This document shows, one piece after another, positions 48,205-56,698 of a DNA stretch of 64,000 nucleotides (the first letter of the stretch is position 1; every line of letters begins with the position of its first letter). Source of the DNA: Amycolatopsis sp. GM8 (lineage in GTDB: Bacteria > Actinomycetota > Actinomycetes > Mycobacteriales > Pseudonocardiaceae); assembly GCF_021653975.1 (NCBI RefSeq), contig NZ_JAJKFK010000002.1, positions 1,090,432 through 1,154,431 of the forward strand, written 5' to 3'. Under the pieces are notes generated by a model. It was not told the DNA's origin. It made no database searches and was given only the letters and a program-made list of their open reading frames with translations. Position numbers and translations under genes: made by a program.

Positions 48205-48564
48205 CGGGTGCCCTGCCAGTGCTCTCGCAAGCGATTCGGGAAGGCGCCTGGTCGCCGGTGGTGAAGCACCGGCGCACCTGGCGCATGAGCGGCTTCGTGC
48301 CGCTGGTGAGCCGGGGCGCGGGATGCGTCGTGCTGCCGCGTGCCAGCGCGATGACACGGCGCGTCCGCGCGTCCGGCGTCGCGAGCCGGATCAGCGCGCA
48401 AGGCTCCGGCGGGGAGCGTCCGCCGGCGGCAAGCCCCTTCCACCGAGCGCGGCGTAACACGCGGAGGCCGCGCCGGCGATCGAACCCCCAGGACTTGCGG
48501 TAGTGTGCGCCTCGTGACAACATCGTACCGCCCTACATTTGCCTACAAAAAGTAGGTTTCTGTT
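48205..48564. other. Intergenic region between element-like genes and HTH operon
   Basis: No supported gene. A minus-strand frame (48191-48523) is open for 110 codons but is Arg/Ser/Pro-rich without a recognisable domain. The right end carries the CCTACA operator-like repeats before the HTH gene. The left end probably holds the promoter of the two-gene minus operon. Confidence 0.5.
48532..48556. promoter_or_regulatory. CCTACA repeats and CCTAC-AAAAA-GTAGG palindrome
   Basis: CCTACA occurs at 48532 and 48542, one helical turn apart, and CCTAC (48542-48546) pairs with GTAGG (48552-48556) across AAAAA. The site ends eight bases before the HTH gene ATG, which has no Shine-Dalgarno. An autoregulatory operator is likely. 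Confidence 0.55.
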
Positions 48565-49851
48565 ATGTCGACTCCGTATTCGGATCCTACATCGGCTAGC
48601 CGGAGGGCGGTAGCCGTTGGGCCGGACCCGGTGACGGTCGCGTACGTCGGACGCGAACTGAAGCGACTACGCCGTGAGGCTGGGGAGACCCAAGCGCGGA
48701 CCGCGGAGATCGTGGGTGTCGCGAGGGCGAATCTGGCGCAGTGGGAGACCGGTAAGTACCTGCCGTCACCGCAGAACGCGAGACAGCTCGACAGCCACTT
48801 CAACGCGGCGAATGCCCTGGTAGAGCTGGTGGACGCGGCGCGGTCGCCCCGGGACGCGGAGCGCCCGGTGGGCATGCCCGTGATCGTCACCGAGGATTCG
48901 TTGGCCGGGGTGTTCCGCAAAGTGGGCCGGAGCCTGGTTGATCACCTGGCGACCGACGAGGACGGCGAACCGATCGGCTGGCAGCACCACCTGCAGGAGA
49001 ACAGGTCCCCGACAGCGTTGAGCACGGCCTACGGCCTTGTTGCAATGGTCACCGTCGCCGAGCCCTACATTAACCTACATTCCATTGCCGCCAGGCTGCT
49101 CGCGATGCGGTCGCCGGATGGCACCTGGTCCGGCCGCGCCGGCTCGTCGCAACCGGAGATCACGGCGGCCGTCGTCGACGCTCTGTTCCGGGTCGGCACC
49201 TCCTTGCCACTCGACGATGCGTTGCTGCTCATGGAAAAATCATTGGGTCCAGATAGCGCGACACGCCCGTACCTGCTGTCGACCGCGCTCCACACCGTTG
49301 CGAGGCTTCGGCCGGATGGGCACTTGGCCGACCGACTCGTCGAAGATCTCCTCAACAGCCGCCTCGACTTCCGGGAAGGGAAGCTGTGGCCGGAGAAGAA
49401 GGAGCCCGGACTCGTGGCACCTGAGGCGTCCGTCGTCCACACCGCGCGCGCGGTGTGTGCGCTGAACGACTTCCGGCGCCACCGGGACGACAGGCCCGAA
49501 GTCACCGAAGCCGTCGAGGAAGCTGTCCAATGGCTCGTCGGGGTGCAACACCCTGACGACGGCGTCACCGAAGAACTGATCAGGCCGCGGCCGGATGGAA
49601 ATGGGACAACCAGAGTGCCCATCCGCCATTTCACGGCCGCGTGGGTGATCCAGGCACTCGCCACCTCCCCCCGTTTCCCGCCGGCTCGAATGCACAAAGC
49701 GCTCGACATATTGTGGAAACGGTACGATCGTGAGCGCGGACTCTGGGCGTGGAGTAGTGGCGATCTGCCGATCTGGATGACTCTCGACGCGGTTTCCGCG
49801 CTCCGTGAGGCGTCTTTCGCGATGTCCTCGCTGGGCCCTCAGAGAGAATAA
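48565..49851 (+). CDS. HTH (XRE) regulator fused to an alpha/alpha-toroid domain
   Basis: 428-aa fusion. Residues about 28-66 form an XRE helix-turn-helix (LKRLRREAGETQARTAEIVG, ANLAQWETGKYLP). The remainder (about 100-425) is a series of helical hairpins with Trp-rich loops (SPDGTWSGRAG, EGKLWPEKKEPG, VQHPDDGV, GLWAWSSGDLPIW), resembling terpene cyclase/prenyltransferase toroids but without the cyclase DxDD motif. I infer a sensor of a hydrophobic or peptide ligand. It leads an operon with the cupin and ThiL-like genes. Confidence 0.75.
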   Translation: MSTPYSDPTSASRRAVAVGPDPVTVAYVGRELKRLRREAGETQARTAEIVGVARANLAQWETGKYLPSPQNARQLDSHFNAANALVELVDAARSPRDAERPVGMPVIVTEDSLAGVFRKVGRSLVDHLATDEDGEPIGWQHHLQENRSPTALSTAYGLVAMVTVAEPYINLHSIAARLLAMRSPDGTWSGRAGSSQPEITAAVVDALFRVGTSLPLDDALLLMEKSLGPDSATRPYLLSTALHTVARLRPDGHLADRLVEDLLNSRLDFREGKLWPEKKEPGLVAPEASVVHTARAVCALNDFRRHRDDRPEVTEAVEEAVQWLVGVQHPDDGVTEELIRPRPDGNGTTRVPIRHFTAAWVIQALATSPRFPPARMHKALDILWKRYDRERGLWAWSSGDLPIWMTLDAVSALREASFAMSSLGPQRE

Positions 49852-49857
49852 GGAACA

Positions 49858-50604
49858 ATGGGGAAAGACTCGAGTTCGGAACCGGCCGCCGACACCGGCG
49901 ACCAGCTTTTCTTCACTGAGCTGACCGGGATTCTGGGCGCGGGTCCGGCTGATCCCGAGACATTGCGAGCGGGCGCTCGTCACGTCTGCGCGCATCCCGC
50001 CGAGTTCCGTTCCTGGTTGCTGAACTCGTGTGCTGACGAAGAATGGGTGGCCAGGACGGTCGCGCGATCGTACTGGCATCCCAACGGTTTCGCCAAGCTC
50101 ACCCTGCACATCTTCCCGGAGTCGGACTTCCGGATCCGGCTGCACGTCTGGCCGCCGGTGGCAGGTGAAGCCGTCGGTGAGTCGAACCCGCACAGCCATC
50201 GCTGGGATTTCGCGTCGACGGTCGTGGCCGGCCGTGGAATGCACATGGTCGAGTACGAGGAGTCGGCGAGCGGCCGGCCGTACCACCGCTTTCGCTATGG
50301 GGCGGACCCGGAGAACTCTGCGGTGTTACAGGCCGATGGTCAGGCGCAACTCAAGAAAGTCGGCACGCCACACGTTTGGCGTGGCGGGATTTACACCTGC
50401 GTCAGCGATATCGTGCACACCGCGGTTCTGGTGGACAATGGCCTGACCGCGACCGTGGTGGTGCAGGGGCCACACCGGACCCGGACCACCGTGGTCTATC
50501 GCGAACCTGGTCAAAGCGACGACCAACCCAATCGGCCATTGTCCGAAAGCGATTTCCACCTGCTGGTCCGGGAAGTAGTCACAGGTTGGGAGAAGGACGC
50601 GTGA
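49858..50604 (+). CDS. Cupin-like protein of the HTH-toroid operon
   Basis: 248 aa, family not recognised. The sequence ESNPHSHRWDFASTVVAGRG looks like a cupin metal motif (HSH followed by strand and glycine turn), with VGTPHVWRGGIYTC as the second conserved His region; a cysteine-dioxygenase-like jelly roll is plausible. The N-terminal 60 residues are helical. It starts six bases after the HTH-toroid stop and its TGA overlaps the ThiL-like ATG (TGATG), so the three genes are one operon. Confidence 0.65.
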   Translation: MGKDSSSEPAADTGDQLFFTELTGILGAGPADPETLRAGARHVCAHPAEFRSWLLNSCADEEWVARTVARSYWHPNGFAKLTLHIFPESDFRIRLHVWPPVAGEAVGESNPHSHRWDFASTVVAGRGMHMVEYEESASGRPYHRFRYGADPENSAVLQADGQAQLKKVGTPHVWRGGIYTCVSDIVHTAVLVDNGLTATVVVQGPHRTRTTVVYREPGQSDDQPNRPLSESDFHLLVREVVTGWEKDA

Positions 50605-51656
50605 TGCTCTCCGAGTTGGGCGAAAGACGGATCCTGACCCAACTGCTGAAACCGCGCTACGCGGACATCGTCGGTTTCGGTGACGACAGCGCCGTGCTGG
50701 GCGTTCCGCTGCCGGATCGTGCGGGCGGCGATCTCGTCGCGACCACGGACAGTTGCCCCACCCCGCTGGTCACCGTCCTCGGCGAGACCGATCTCTTCTA
50801 CACCGGCTGGCTGCTGGTCACGGTCAACCTGTCCGATCTGGCCGCGGCCGGGGCGAGCCCGCTGGGCCTGGTCGTCAACTACACGCTGCCGGGAAAGATG
50901 ACCGTGGACGAGTTCGAGCGGCTGCTCGACGGCGTCAACGCCTGCGCCGGTCAGCACGGGACCCGCGTGGTGGGCGGGGATCTGCGCGACGGCGACAAGA
51001 TGCAGTTGTCGGCGACCGCGGTCGGCCAGTGCCTGCGGGACCGCCGCTTGAGCCGCGTCGGAGCCAAGGCCGGTGACCGTCTGTTGCTGATCGGGCAGGC
51101 GGGATTCCTGTGGGCGTGGGCCTTGCTGGTCGCGGAGAAGGCGACCTTGCCTGCGGCGGCGCGCCAGTACGTCCGCGATCGCGCGTTCCGCCCGGTCGCC
51201 GAGCTGACCGCTGGGCGCCTGCTGGCCGAAAGCGGTGCGGCCCGGGCGGCGATGGACGTGTCCGACGGGCTTTACGCGACCGTGCGGACCTTGTGCGAGG
51301 CCAACGATCTTGGTGTGCGGATGGACGGGGAGATCCAGCTGGACCCGGCCGTCGAGTCGGTGTGCGAGCAGTCCGGGATCCGCCCGTTCGATCTCGCGCA
51401 GACCTGGGGTGACTGGAACCTCGTCACGGCCGTCCCTGCTTCGCAGGTCGCAGCGGTTTCCGCCGCGCTGTCGGCCGAGGGCATCGCGGTGCGCGAGATC
51501 GGCGTGCTGGTCGCGCCCGAGGAGGGTTACGTCGTGACGGGCAGCGGCGGCGAGCAGCCCTGGCACGGCGTCGCGCAGGAGCGGTTCTCCTCGAACTCCT
51601 GGCACGGCGGCGAGCTCGACCGGCTGCTGAGCGAGCTCAACCGGACCGCCGGCTAG
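50604..51656 (+). CDS. ThiL/AIR-synthase-like (PurM fold) ATP-dependent enzyme
   Basis: 350-aa protein of the PurM/ThiL/HypE superfamily. GFGDDSAVL, VNLSDLAAAGASPLGLV, GGDLRDGDKMQLSATAVGQ and AMDVSDGLYATV follow thiamine-monophosphate kinase in order, but the substrate segment TTDSCPTPLVT differs from ThiL. It is therefore likely a paralogue acting on another phosphate or carboxylate. Start ATG 50604 overlaps the cupin stop; GTG 50601 is an alternative. Converges on the MFS gene with a 4-base overlap. Confidence 0.8.
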   Translation: MLSELGERRILTQLLKPRYADIVGFGDDSAVLGVPLPDRAGGDLVATTDSCPTPLVTVLGETDLFYTGWLLVTVNLSDLAAAGASPLGLVVNYTLPGKMTVDEFERLLDGVNACAGQHGTRVVGGDLRDGDKMQLSATAVGQCLRDRRLSRVGAKAGDRLLLIGQAGFLWAWALLVAEKATLPAAARQYVRDRAFRPVAELTAGRLLAESGAARAAMDVSDGLYATVRTLCEANDLGVRMDGEIQLDPAVESVCEQSGIRPFDLAQTWGDWNLVTAVPASQVAAVSAALSAEGIAVREIGVLVAPEEGYVVTGSGGEQPWHGVAQERFSSNSWHGGELDRLLSELNRTAG

Positions 51657-52873
51657 ACCAGAACGCGCTCGCGCACCGGCTCCCGCACAGTGGCCCGCAA
51701 CGACCACACGACCGCGGCGACCACCAGCGCGGAGACACTGGCCGCGAGGAACGCGGCCGGCGGGCCGGAGCGCTCCACGAGATAACCGCTCACCGACTGG
51801 CCGAACGCCAGGCCGAGGGTGACCGCGGTGAGCACCCAGCCGAACGCCTCGGCGGCGGTGCCCTCGGGCGCGACGATCTCGATCGCCGCCGAATGGGTCG
51901 CGGACTGCGGGGTGATCATCGCGCCGGCCACGAGCATCGCCAGCGCCAGCCCCCACAGCGTCGAGGGCCACGCGAGCAACGCCACGAGCAGGCCGAACCC
52001 GGCGAGGAGGGTGGGCAGCCGCAACGACATCCGGCGCGGCCACGGGCGCAGGCTGAACGCGATGCCGAAGGCGACCGAGCTGACCGACCAGGCCGACAAC
52101 AGCACGCCGCCGAGCGCGGGTCGCCCTGCCTCCGTCGCGGCGGCCGGCACGGCGACCTCGACGAACCCGATCACGATGCCGAAACCCAGCGCGGCCAGCG
52201 CGAGTGTGCGCATACCCGGGCTCGCGAGCGCACCCAGCAGCGGCCGGTGGGCCGACGGTGCCGGGCCCCACGCGCGGACGGCGGGGCTGAGCGCGAACAT
52301 CGTCGCGCCGGTGACCATGCACAGACCGCCCGCGACCATGCCGGTGCCCGGCCACGGCGCGGCGACCAGCAGCCCGGCGACACCGGGTCCGAGGATGAAG
52401 AAGACCTCCATGCTGATCGCCTCGTAGGAGAACGCGGCGTTCTTCGCGGCCTCGCCGGTGACCAGCCGCCCCCACAGCGCCCGCGAGGCGGAGCCGACCA
52501 TCGGTTCGGTGATGCCGATCCCGCCACCGAGCAGCACCAGCACCGGGGTCGGCGCGTGCGCCTCGATCGCGAACGTGAGCGCGGCCATCGCGACGGCGAA
52601 CAGTACGACCACGACCAGCAGCGGGCGGGTCGGGCCGAGCCGGTCGATGAGGCGGCCCTGGATGATCGAGCCCACCGACACGCCGACCAGTGAGCCGGCC
52701 GAGACCAGCCCGGCGGCCGCGAACGATCCGGTCTCCCGCTGCACGTAGAGCAGCGCCGACAGGCCGATCATCGCGATCGGCAGGCGCGCCAGCAGCGAGG
52801 CCGCCAGCGGGCGGCCGGTACCGGGAGTGGTCAGCGCGGCGCGGTAGTCGGCGAGCGACACGGATTGGGACAT
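51653..52873 (-). CDS. MFS transporter
   Basis: Twelve-helix major facilitator (406 aa from MSQSVSLADYRA; the frame extends 26 codons more but through the operator). Motif-A-like loop QGRLIDRLGPTRPLLVVVVL and the motif-C-like helix after GIGITEPMVGSASRALWG are visible. It resembles the MFS protein at 24.8 kb (both carry an EAISMEVFFILGP/LDSISLEASFMVGP-type segment). Convergent with the ThiL-like gene; substrate unknown. Confidence 0.87.
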   Translation of the reverse strand: MSQSVSLADYRAALTTPGTGRPLAASLLARLPIAMIGLSALLYVQRETGSFAAAGLVSAGSLVGVSVGSIIQGRLIDRLGPTRPLLVVVVLFAVAMAALTFAIEAHAPTPVLVLLGGGIGITEPMVGSASRALWGRLVTGEAAKNAAFSYEAISMEVFFILGPGVAGLLVAAPWPGTGMVAGGLCMVTGATMFALSPAVRAWGPAPSAHRPLLGALASPGMRTLALAALGFGIVIGFVEVAVPAAATEAGRPALGGVLLSAWSVSSVAFGIAFSLRPWPRRMSLRLPTLLAGFGLLVALLAWPSTLWGLALAMLVAGAMITPQSATHSAAIEIVAPEGTAAEAFGWVLTAVTLGLAFGQSVSGYLVERSGPPAAFLAASVSALVVAAVVWSLRATVREPVRERVLV

Positions 52874-52874
52874 G

Positions 52875-52910
52875 GGTACCAGTATGCCGTTCTTTGGTAC
52901 GCCGGTACCA
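52875..52910. promoter_or_regulatory. GGTAC-type operator before the MFS gene
   Basis: TGGTAC (52895-52900) and GTACCA (52905-52910) are 6-bp inverted arms around GCCG, with a further GGTACC at 52875-52880 just before the MFS start. The arrangement suits a TetR-like or MerR-like dimer overlapping the promoter. No regulator gene is adjacent. Confidence 0.5.
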
Positions 52911-53355
52911 CTTATTTGGTGGCGACTTCGATCACCACGGGTGGCCATCAAGGTTTCGGTTGAGTAACGACCCCGAATTTTTCCCCGGAAACGCGCAACG
53001 AACTTCCCCCGGAAGCGTCCTTCGGGGTGAACGGCCTTGAAAATCGGGGTAGGGGCCGTGGCATGGTTGACATAACAGAAGAACTCCCTCCGGGCATCGG
53101 GTCGGGGCCTTAAATCCGGAGGGCGGGGAGCGCGGTCCGTCGGGGGATGGCCCGCGCGAAGCGAAGGGCCGGTGCGCCACGTCGGGGGTGGCGCCCGGCC
53201 CTCCGTTCACTGTTCATCGTGTTCGGCGCTGGCGCGCCTTCCCCCGATGAACGTCGTCCATTGCATTGGGGGTCGAACCCCCAAACCCCCGGCAGGAGGG
53301 GCTCCGCCCCCCTGCACCCCCCGGAGCGGTGCCGGTGGGTGGGGCCTCTCGCCTT
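52911..53355. other. Gene-free region with stacked hairpins, downstream of crp
   Basis: No credible gene. It holds inverted repeats CCCTCCGG/CCGGAGGG (53086-53093 and 53116-53123), a hairpin GGGCCGGTGCGCCAC/GTGGCGCCCGGCCC with one bulge (53166-53201), and copy 2 of the double-hairpin element (53264-53322). These lie 3' of crp and may end its transcript. The left end holds the MFS operator and promoter. Confidence 0.65.
53264..53322 (-). repeat. Double-hairpin intergenic element, copy 2
   Basis: A 59-base inverted copy of the element at 36918-36975. On the minus strand it reads as a GCAGGGGGGC-GGA-GCCCCTCCTGC stem followed by TTGGGGG-TTCGA-CCCCCAA. The few differences fall in the first stem and loop and largely keep pairing. 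It lies 34 bases after crp in the sense direction. Confidence 0.75.
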
Positions 53356-54030
53356 CTATCGTGCGCGGCGGGCCAATCGCTCTGGGTCCAGGATCAGGAC
53401 GCTTTTGCCTTCCAGGCGGAGCCAGCCTCGGTGGGCGAAGTCGGCGAGGGCCTTGTTGACGGTCTCGCGGCTTGCGCCGACGTACTGCGCGATTTCTTCT
53501 TGGGTCAGGTCGTGGGTGACACGCAGGATGCCTGCTTCTTGGCTGCCGAAGCGTTGGGCCAGTTGCAGGAGTGCCCTGGCTACTCGGCCCGGGACGTCGG
53601 TGAAGATCAGTTCGGCGACCATGTTGTTCGTGCGGCGCAGGCGACGGGCGATCACTCGCAGTAGCTGTTCCGCGATTTCCGGCCGCGTCGAGATCCACTT
53701 GCGCAGCGACGGGCGGTCCATGCTCACCGCGCGTACATCGGTGACCGTGGTGGCGCTGCTGGTGCGGGGGCCCGGGTCGAAGATCGACAGCTCGCCGAAC
53801 ATGTCCGAAGGGCCGGCGATCCACAACAGGTTTTCGCGACCGTCCGGCGACTTCCGACCGATCTTGACCTTGCCGGCCAGGAGGATGTACAGCTTGTCGC
53901 CCGGCTCGCCCTCGGTGAAGATCACGTGACCCCGGGGGAACTCCACAGAGTCCAAGGTCTGCGCGAGCGCCTCGGCCGCGGCCGGTTCCACCCCCTGGAA
54001 GATGCCCGCCCGGGCCAGGGTCTCGTCCAC
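53356..54030 (-). CDS. crp: Crp/Fnr family cAMP receptor protein
   Basis: Global cyclic-AMP-responsive regulator (224 aa, equal to the M. tuberculosis Crp length). The GTG 54030 start ([16 protein letters not shown]) was chosen for GAGGAGG six bases upstream. The cyclic-nucleotide pocket is visible in [20 protein letters not shown], and the DNA-binding helix in [20 protein letters not shown]. The gene order crp, small membrane protein, nth, thioredoxin-like, Nudix, marP matches Rv3676-Rv3671c. Confidence 0.96.
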   Translation of the reverse strand: MDETLARAGIFQGVEPAAAEALAQTLDSVEFPRGHVIFTEGEPGDKLYILLAGKVKIGRKSPDGRENLLWIAGPSDMFGELSIFDPGPRTSSATTVTDVRAVSMDRPSLRKWISTRPEIAEQLLRVIARRLRRTNNMVAELIFTDVPGRVARALLQLAQRFGSQEAGILRVTHDLTQEEIAQYVGASRETVNKALADFAHRGWLRLEGKSVLILDPERLARRAR

Positions 54031-54317
54031 CTCGTGCCTCCTCGTCGGTGGCGATTCTCGCACCCGTTCAGGTACGGGGTGCGTGTCGCCGATCACTTGC
54101 GTGCAGTCTAGGCCGTTCGGGCGAGATCGCCGCGCGGCTCGCCACAAGGCGTGCGTCCAACGCCCGCGCGAGTGGGTGACAATCTCGTCCAATCGCCCAG
54201 CTTACTGGGTCGATTTGTTACCAAGCCGACCGGCGGTCACCGCGACCGGCCGAACGCATGTCGGCCGCGGGGTTGGTCGGCTCGGCCTGCTTCAGGCCGG
54301 CTCGCCTGGGGTGGGTG
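54031..54317. other. crp upstream region
   Basis: No gene is supported. It contains a half-conserved Crp-type site (54082-54097) and GC-rich dyads near 54250-54310 close to the end of the small membrane gene. The crp promoter must lie here but could not be placed with confidence. Confidence 0.5.
54082..54097. promoter_or_regulatory. Candidate Crp site upstream of crp
   Basis: CGTGTCGCCGATCACT keeps the GTG-N8-CAC frame of the Crp consensus with one half-site base changed. It lies 52-67 bases before the crp start, so autoregulation is possible. Confidence 0.3.
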
Positions 54318-54581
54318 TCAGCTCGCGCCGACCCGGCGCGGTCTGCGGGTCTTCGGCTTCGAGGCGCGACCGCCGAGCCGGCGCAACCGGAACAGCTCCA
54401 GCGCGCGCCCGATCCCATGTCCGTAAAGGGCCCGGACCTCGTTCGGCCGGGCCTGCTCGAGGAACTCTTCGACCTCTTCCTCCTGCACGGCGACATGCTT
54501 GAGGCGGTTCTCGACCCGCTCCATCGCCAGTGCGAAGAACATCATCACGAGGGGCACGGCTACTACGAACCAGACGGTCAT
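54318..54581 (-). CDS. Small membrane protein (Rv3675-like position)
   Basis: 87-aa protein with one N-terminal membrane helix (MTVWFVVAVPLVMMFFALAM), an acidic helical segment (VQEEEVEEFLEQARPNEVRA) and a very basic C-terminus (RASKPKTRRPRRVG) that could contact nucleic acid or phospholipid. It lies between crp and nth, where M. tuberculosis has Rv3675. Function unknown. Confidence 0.78.
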   Translation of the reverse strand: MTVWFVVAVPLVMMFFALAMERVENRLKHVAVQEEEVEEFLEQARPNEVRALYGHGIGRALELFRLRRLGGRASKPKTRRPRRVGAS

Positions 54582-54675
54582 CTAAGTCAGATCCTCGGTT
54601 GTATCGGTTCGGTTCCTGCGCCAGGCCGTGTCGGCCACCGGAAAACGCCCGTGGTGCCTTCCGTAGGCTATCGGG

Positions 54676-55437
54676 GTGCCACCCGCTGTTCGTTACGACC
54701 CCCGGAAGGGGGACGGGGAAAGCCGGCTCGCGCTCGTGAGACGCGCGCGGCGCATGTTGCGTTGCCTCGGCGAGGAATTTCCCGACGCGCGCGCCGAGCT
54801 GGACTTCACCAATCCGCTGGAACTACTGGTCGCCGTCGTGCTGTCCGCGCAGACCACCGACGTGAAGGTCAACGAGGTCACGCCTGCGCTGTTCGCGAAA
54901 TTCAGGACGGCCGCCGACTACGCGGCCGCGGACCGGACCGAGCTCGAAGAAATGTTGCGCCCGACCGGTTTTTACCGGGCGAAGGCGAATTCGGTGCTCG
55001 GTCTCGGCGCCGCGCTCGTGGAGCGCTTCGACGGCGAGGTGCCGGGGAAGCTCAACGACCTCGTCACACTCCCCGGCGTCGGCCGCAAGACCGCGAACGT
55101 CGTGCTCGGCAACGCCTTCGGCACCCCCGGCATCACGGTCGACACCCACTTCGGACGCCTCTCGCGGCGCTGGGGCTGGACGTCCGAAGAGGACCCGGTG
55201 AAGGTCGAGCACGCGGTCGGCGAGCTCATCCCGCGCAAGGACTGGACGCCGCTGTCGAACCGGGTGATCTTCCACGGCCGCCGCGTCTGCCACTCGCGCA
55301 AACCGGCCTGCGGCGCCTGCCCGCTGGCGAAGGACTGCCCCTCGTTCGGCACGGGGCCCACCGAGTTCGACGAGGCCGCGAAGCTGGTCAAGGGCCCCGA
55401 ACGGGAGCACATCCTGGCGATGGTGCGGGACCGGTGA
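54676..55437 (+). CDS. nth: Endonuclease III
   Basis: Bifunctional DNA glycosylase/AP lyase for oxidised pyrimidines (253 aa, GTG start). The helix-hairpin-helix [13 protein letters not shown] includes the catalytic Lys, and the catalytic Asp is in [11 protein letters not shown]. The [4Fe-4S] cluster motif [17 protein letters not shown] shows C-x6-C-x2-C-x5-C. It overlaps the thioredoxin-like gene in GTGA. The N-terminal 20 residues are longer than in E. coli Nth, as is usual in Actinobacteria. Confidence 0.96.
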   Translation: MPPAVRYDPRKGDGESRLALVRRARRMLRCLGEEFPDARAELDFTNPLELLVAVVLSAQTTDVKVNEVTPALFAKFRTAADYAAADRTELEEMLRPTGFYRAKANSVLGLGAALVERFDGEVPGKLNDLVTLPGVGRKTANVVLGNAFGTPGITVDTHFGRLSRRWGWTSEEDPVKVEHAVGELIPRKDWTPLSNRVIFHGRRVCHSRKPACGACPLAKDCPSFGTGPTEFDEAAKLVKGPEREHILAMVRDR

Positions 55438-56024
55438 CGACCGCGACGAAGTGGGCACTGGCCGTCGGGGTACTGATCCTCGGCGTGATCATCGCGGTCC
55501 TGCCCCGCGGCACCACCTCGACCCAGAACACCGCCGGACCAGACCTGTCGGCGGCCCGGGTGTCGGCCGCGCTCGCGCCCTGCCCGCACGGCACCGGCGA
55601 GGTCGCGCGGCTCAAGGGTGTTTCCGCGCAGTGCCTCGGCGACGGGTCCACCGTCGACCTCGGCACCGCGCTCGCCGGGCACACCACGCTGGTGAACATC
55701 TGGGCGACCTGGTGCGAGCCGTGCAAGACCGAGCTGCCCGTGCTCGCGCGGTACGCCACCGAACCCGGCGCCGCGCAGGTGCTGGCCGTGCAGGTGGCCA
55801 GTTCCGAGTCCGACGGGCTCGCCCTGCTGACCAGGCTCGGCGTGCACCTGCCGAGCGCCTTCGACGGCGACGGGACGACGGGTCCGGTGCGTTCGGCGCT
55901 CAAGGTGCCGTCCTCGCTGCCGGCGTCGTACCTGGTCACGGCCGACGGTCAGGTGCGCCTCATCGAGAACCCACGCCTGTTCGCCAACCCTGACGAGGTG
56001 CGCAAAGTCGTGGAGGGTTCGTGA
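55434..56024 (+). CDS. TlpA/ResA-like thioredoxin-fold membrane protein
   Basis: 196-aa protein with an N-terminal membrane anchor ([18 protein letters not shown]) and an extracytoplasmic thioredoxin domain carrying [15 protein letters not shown] (active site CEPC). It probably reduces disulfides on the cell surface or for cytochrome maturation. The GTG start overlaps the nth stop. It corresponds to Rv3673c, and the CPHG and QCLGDG cysteines in the linker may form a second disulfide. Confidence 0.9.
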   Translation: MTTATKWALAVGVLILGVIIAVLPRGTTSTQNTAGPDLSAARVSAALAPCPHGTGEVARLKGVSAQCLGDGSTVDLGTALAGHTTLVNIWATWCEPCKTELPVLARYATEPGAAQVLAVQVASSESDGLALLTRLGVHLPSAFDGDGTTGPVRSALKVPSSLPASYLVTADGQVRLIENPRLFANPDEVRKVVEGS

Positions 56025-56698
56025 ACGGTCCGCTGGTCGACCCGGGCAGCGTGCCCGCCTGGCTGCGCCCGCTGGTCGAGGTCAGTGGCGAGCTCGATTC
56101 GAGCACGTTCACGCGCTTCGTGCCGCCCGAAGTCGGCTACCGCCGCTCCGCCGCCGTGCTCATCCTCTTCGCCGAGGGCCTGAGCGGGCCGGATGTGCTG
56201 CTCCTGCGTCGCGCCGCCACCCTGGGCTCGCACGCGGGCCAGGTCGCGTTCCCCGGCGGCGGCGTTGAAGACGGTGACGGCAGCCCGGTCGGGACGGCGT
56301 TACGCGAGGCCGAGGAGGAAACGGGCGTCGACCCGGTGGGCGTGCGGCCGGTCGCGGTGCTGCCTGAACTTTTCGTGCCCGTCTCGCGTTTTGCTGTCAC
56401 ACCGGTACTGGCGCACTGGCAGACTCCGTCGCCGGTGCACGCCGTCGATCCGGCCGAGACCGCGGCCGTGGCCAGGGTGGCCATCAGCGATCTGGTCGAA
56501 CCGGGAAACCGGTTCCAGGTGCGCCGAGCGGGTCATATGGGCCCGGCGTTCGCGGTGGACGGCCTGTTCGTCTGGGGGTTCACCGCCGGGCTGCTGTCCG
56601 TGCTGCTCTCCCTCGCCGGGTGGGAGCGCGACTGGGACCGCGGCGACGTCCGCGATCTCGAAGCGGCACTGCGCGACCACGAATGGGAGACACGATGA
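56021..56698 (+). CDS. CoA-type Nudix hydrolase
   Basis: 225-aa Nudix protein of the coenzyme A pyrophosphatase group. The CoA-Nudix motif LLLRRAATLGSHAGQVAFPG runs into the Nudix box GGGVEDGDGSPVGTALREAE-EETGV. A hydrophobic C-terminal helix (FTAGLLSVLLSLAG) is present. Overlaps both neighbours by four bases (ATGA), so nth, TlpA-like, Nudix and marP form one operon. Confidence 0.92.
   Translation: MNGPLVDPGSVPAWLRPLVEVSGELDSSTFTRFVPPEVGYRRSAAVLILFAEGLSGPDVLLLRRAATLGSHAGQVAFPGGGVEDGDGSPVGTALREAEEETGVDPVGVRPVAVLPELFVPVSRFAVTPVLAHWQTPSPVHAVDPAETAAVARVAISDLVEPGNRFQVRRAGHMGPAFAVDGLFVWGFTAGLLSVLLSLAGWERDWDRGDVRDLEAALRDHEWETR

Noticed and set aside
48191..48523. A 110-codon minus-strand frame between the element genes and the HTH operon
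   Set aside because: Its composition is Arg/Pro/Ser-rich with no recognisable domain, as expected from a random open frame in high-G+C DNA.
53062..53112. A 16-codon plus-strand frame beginning MVDITEELPPG
   Set aside because: It has no good ribosome-binding site and no plus-strand gene downstream that it could regulate; it overlaps a hairpin arm.
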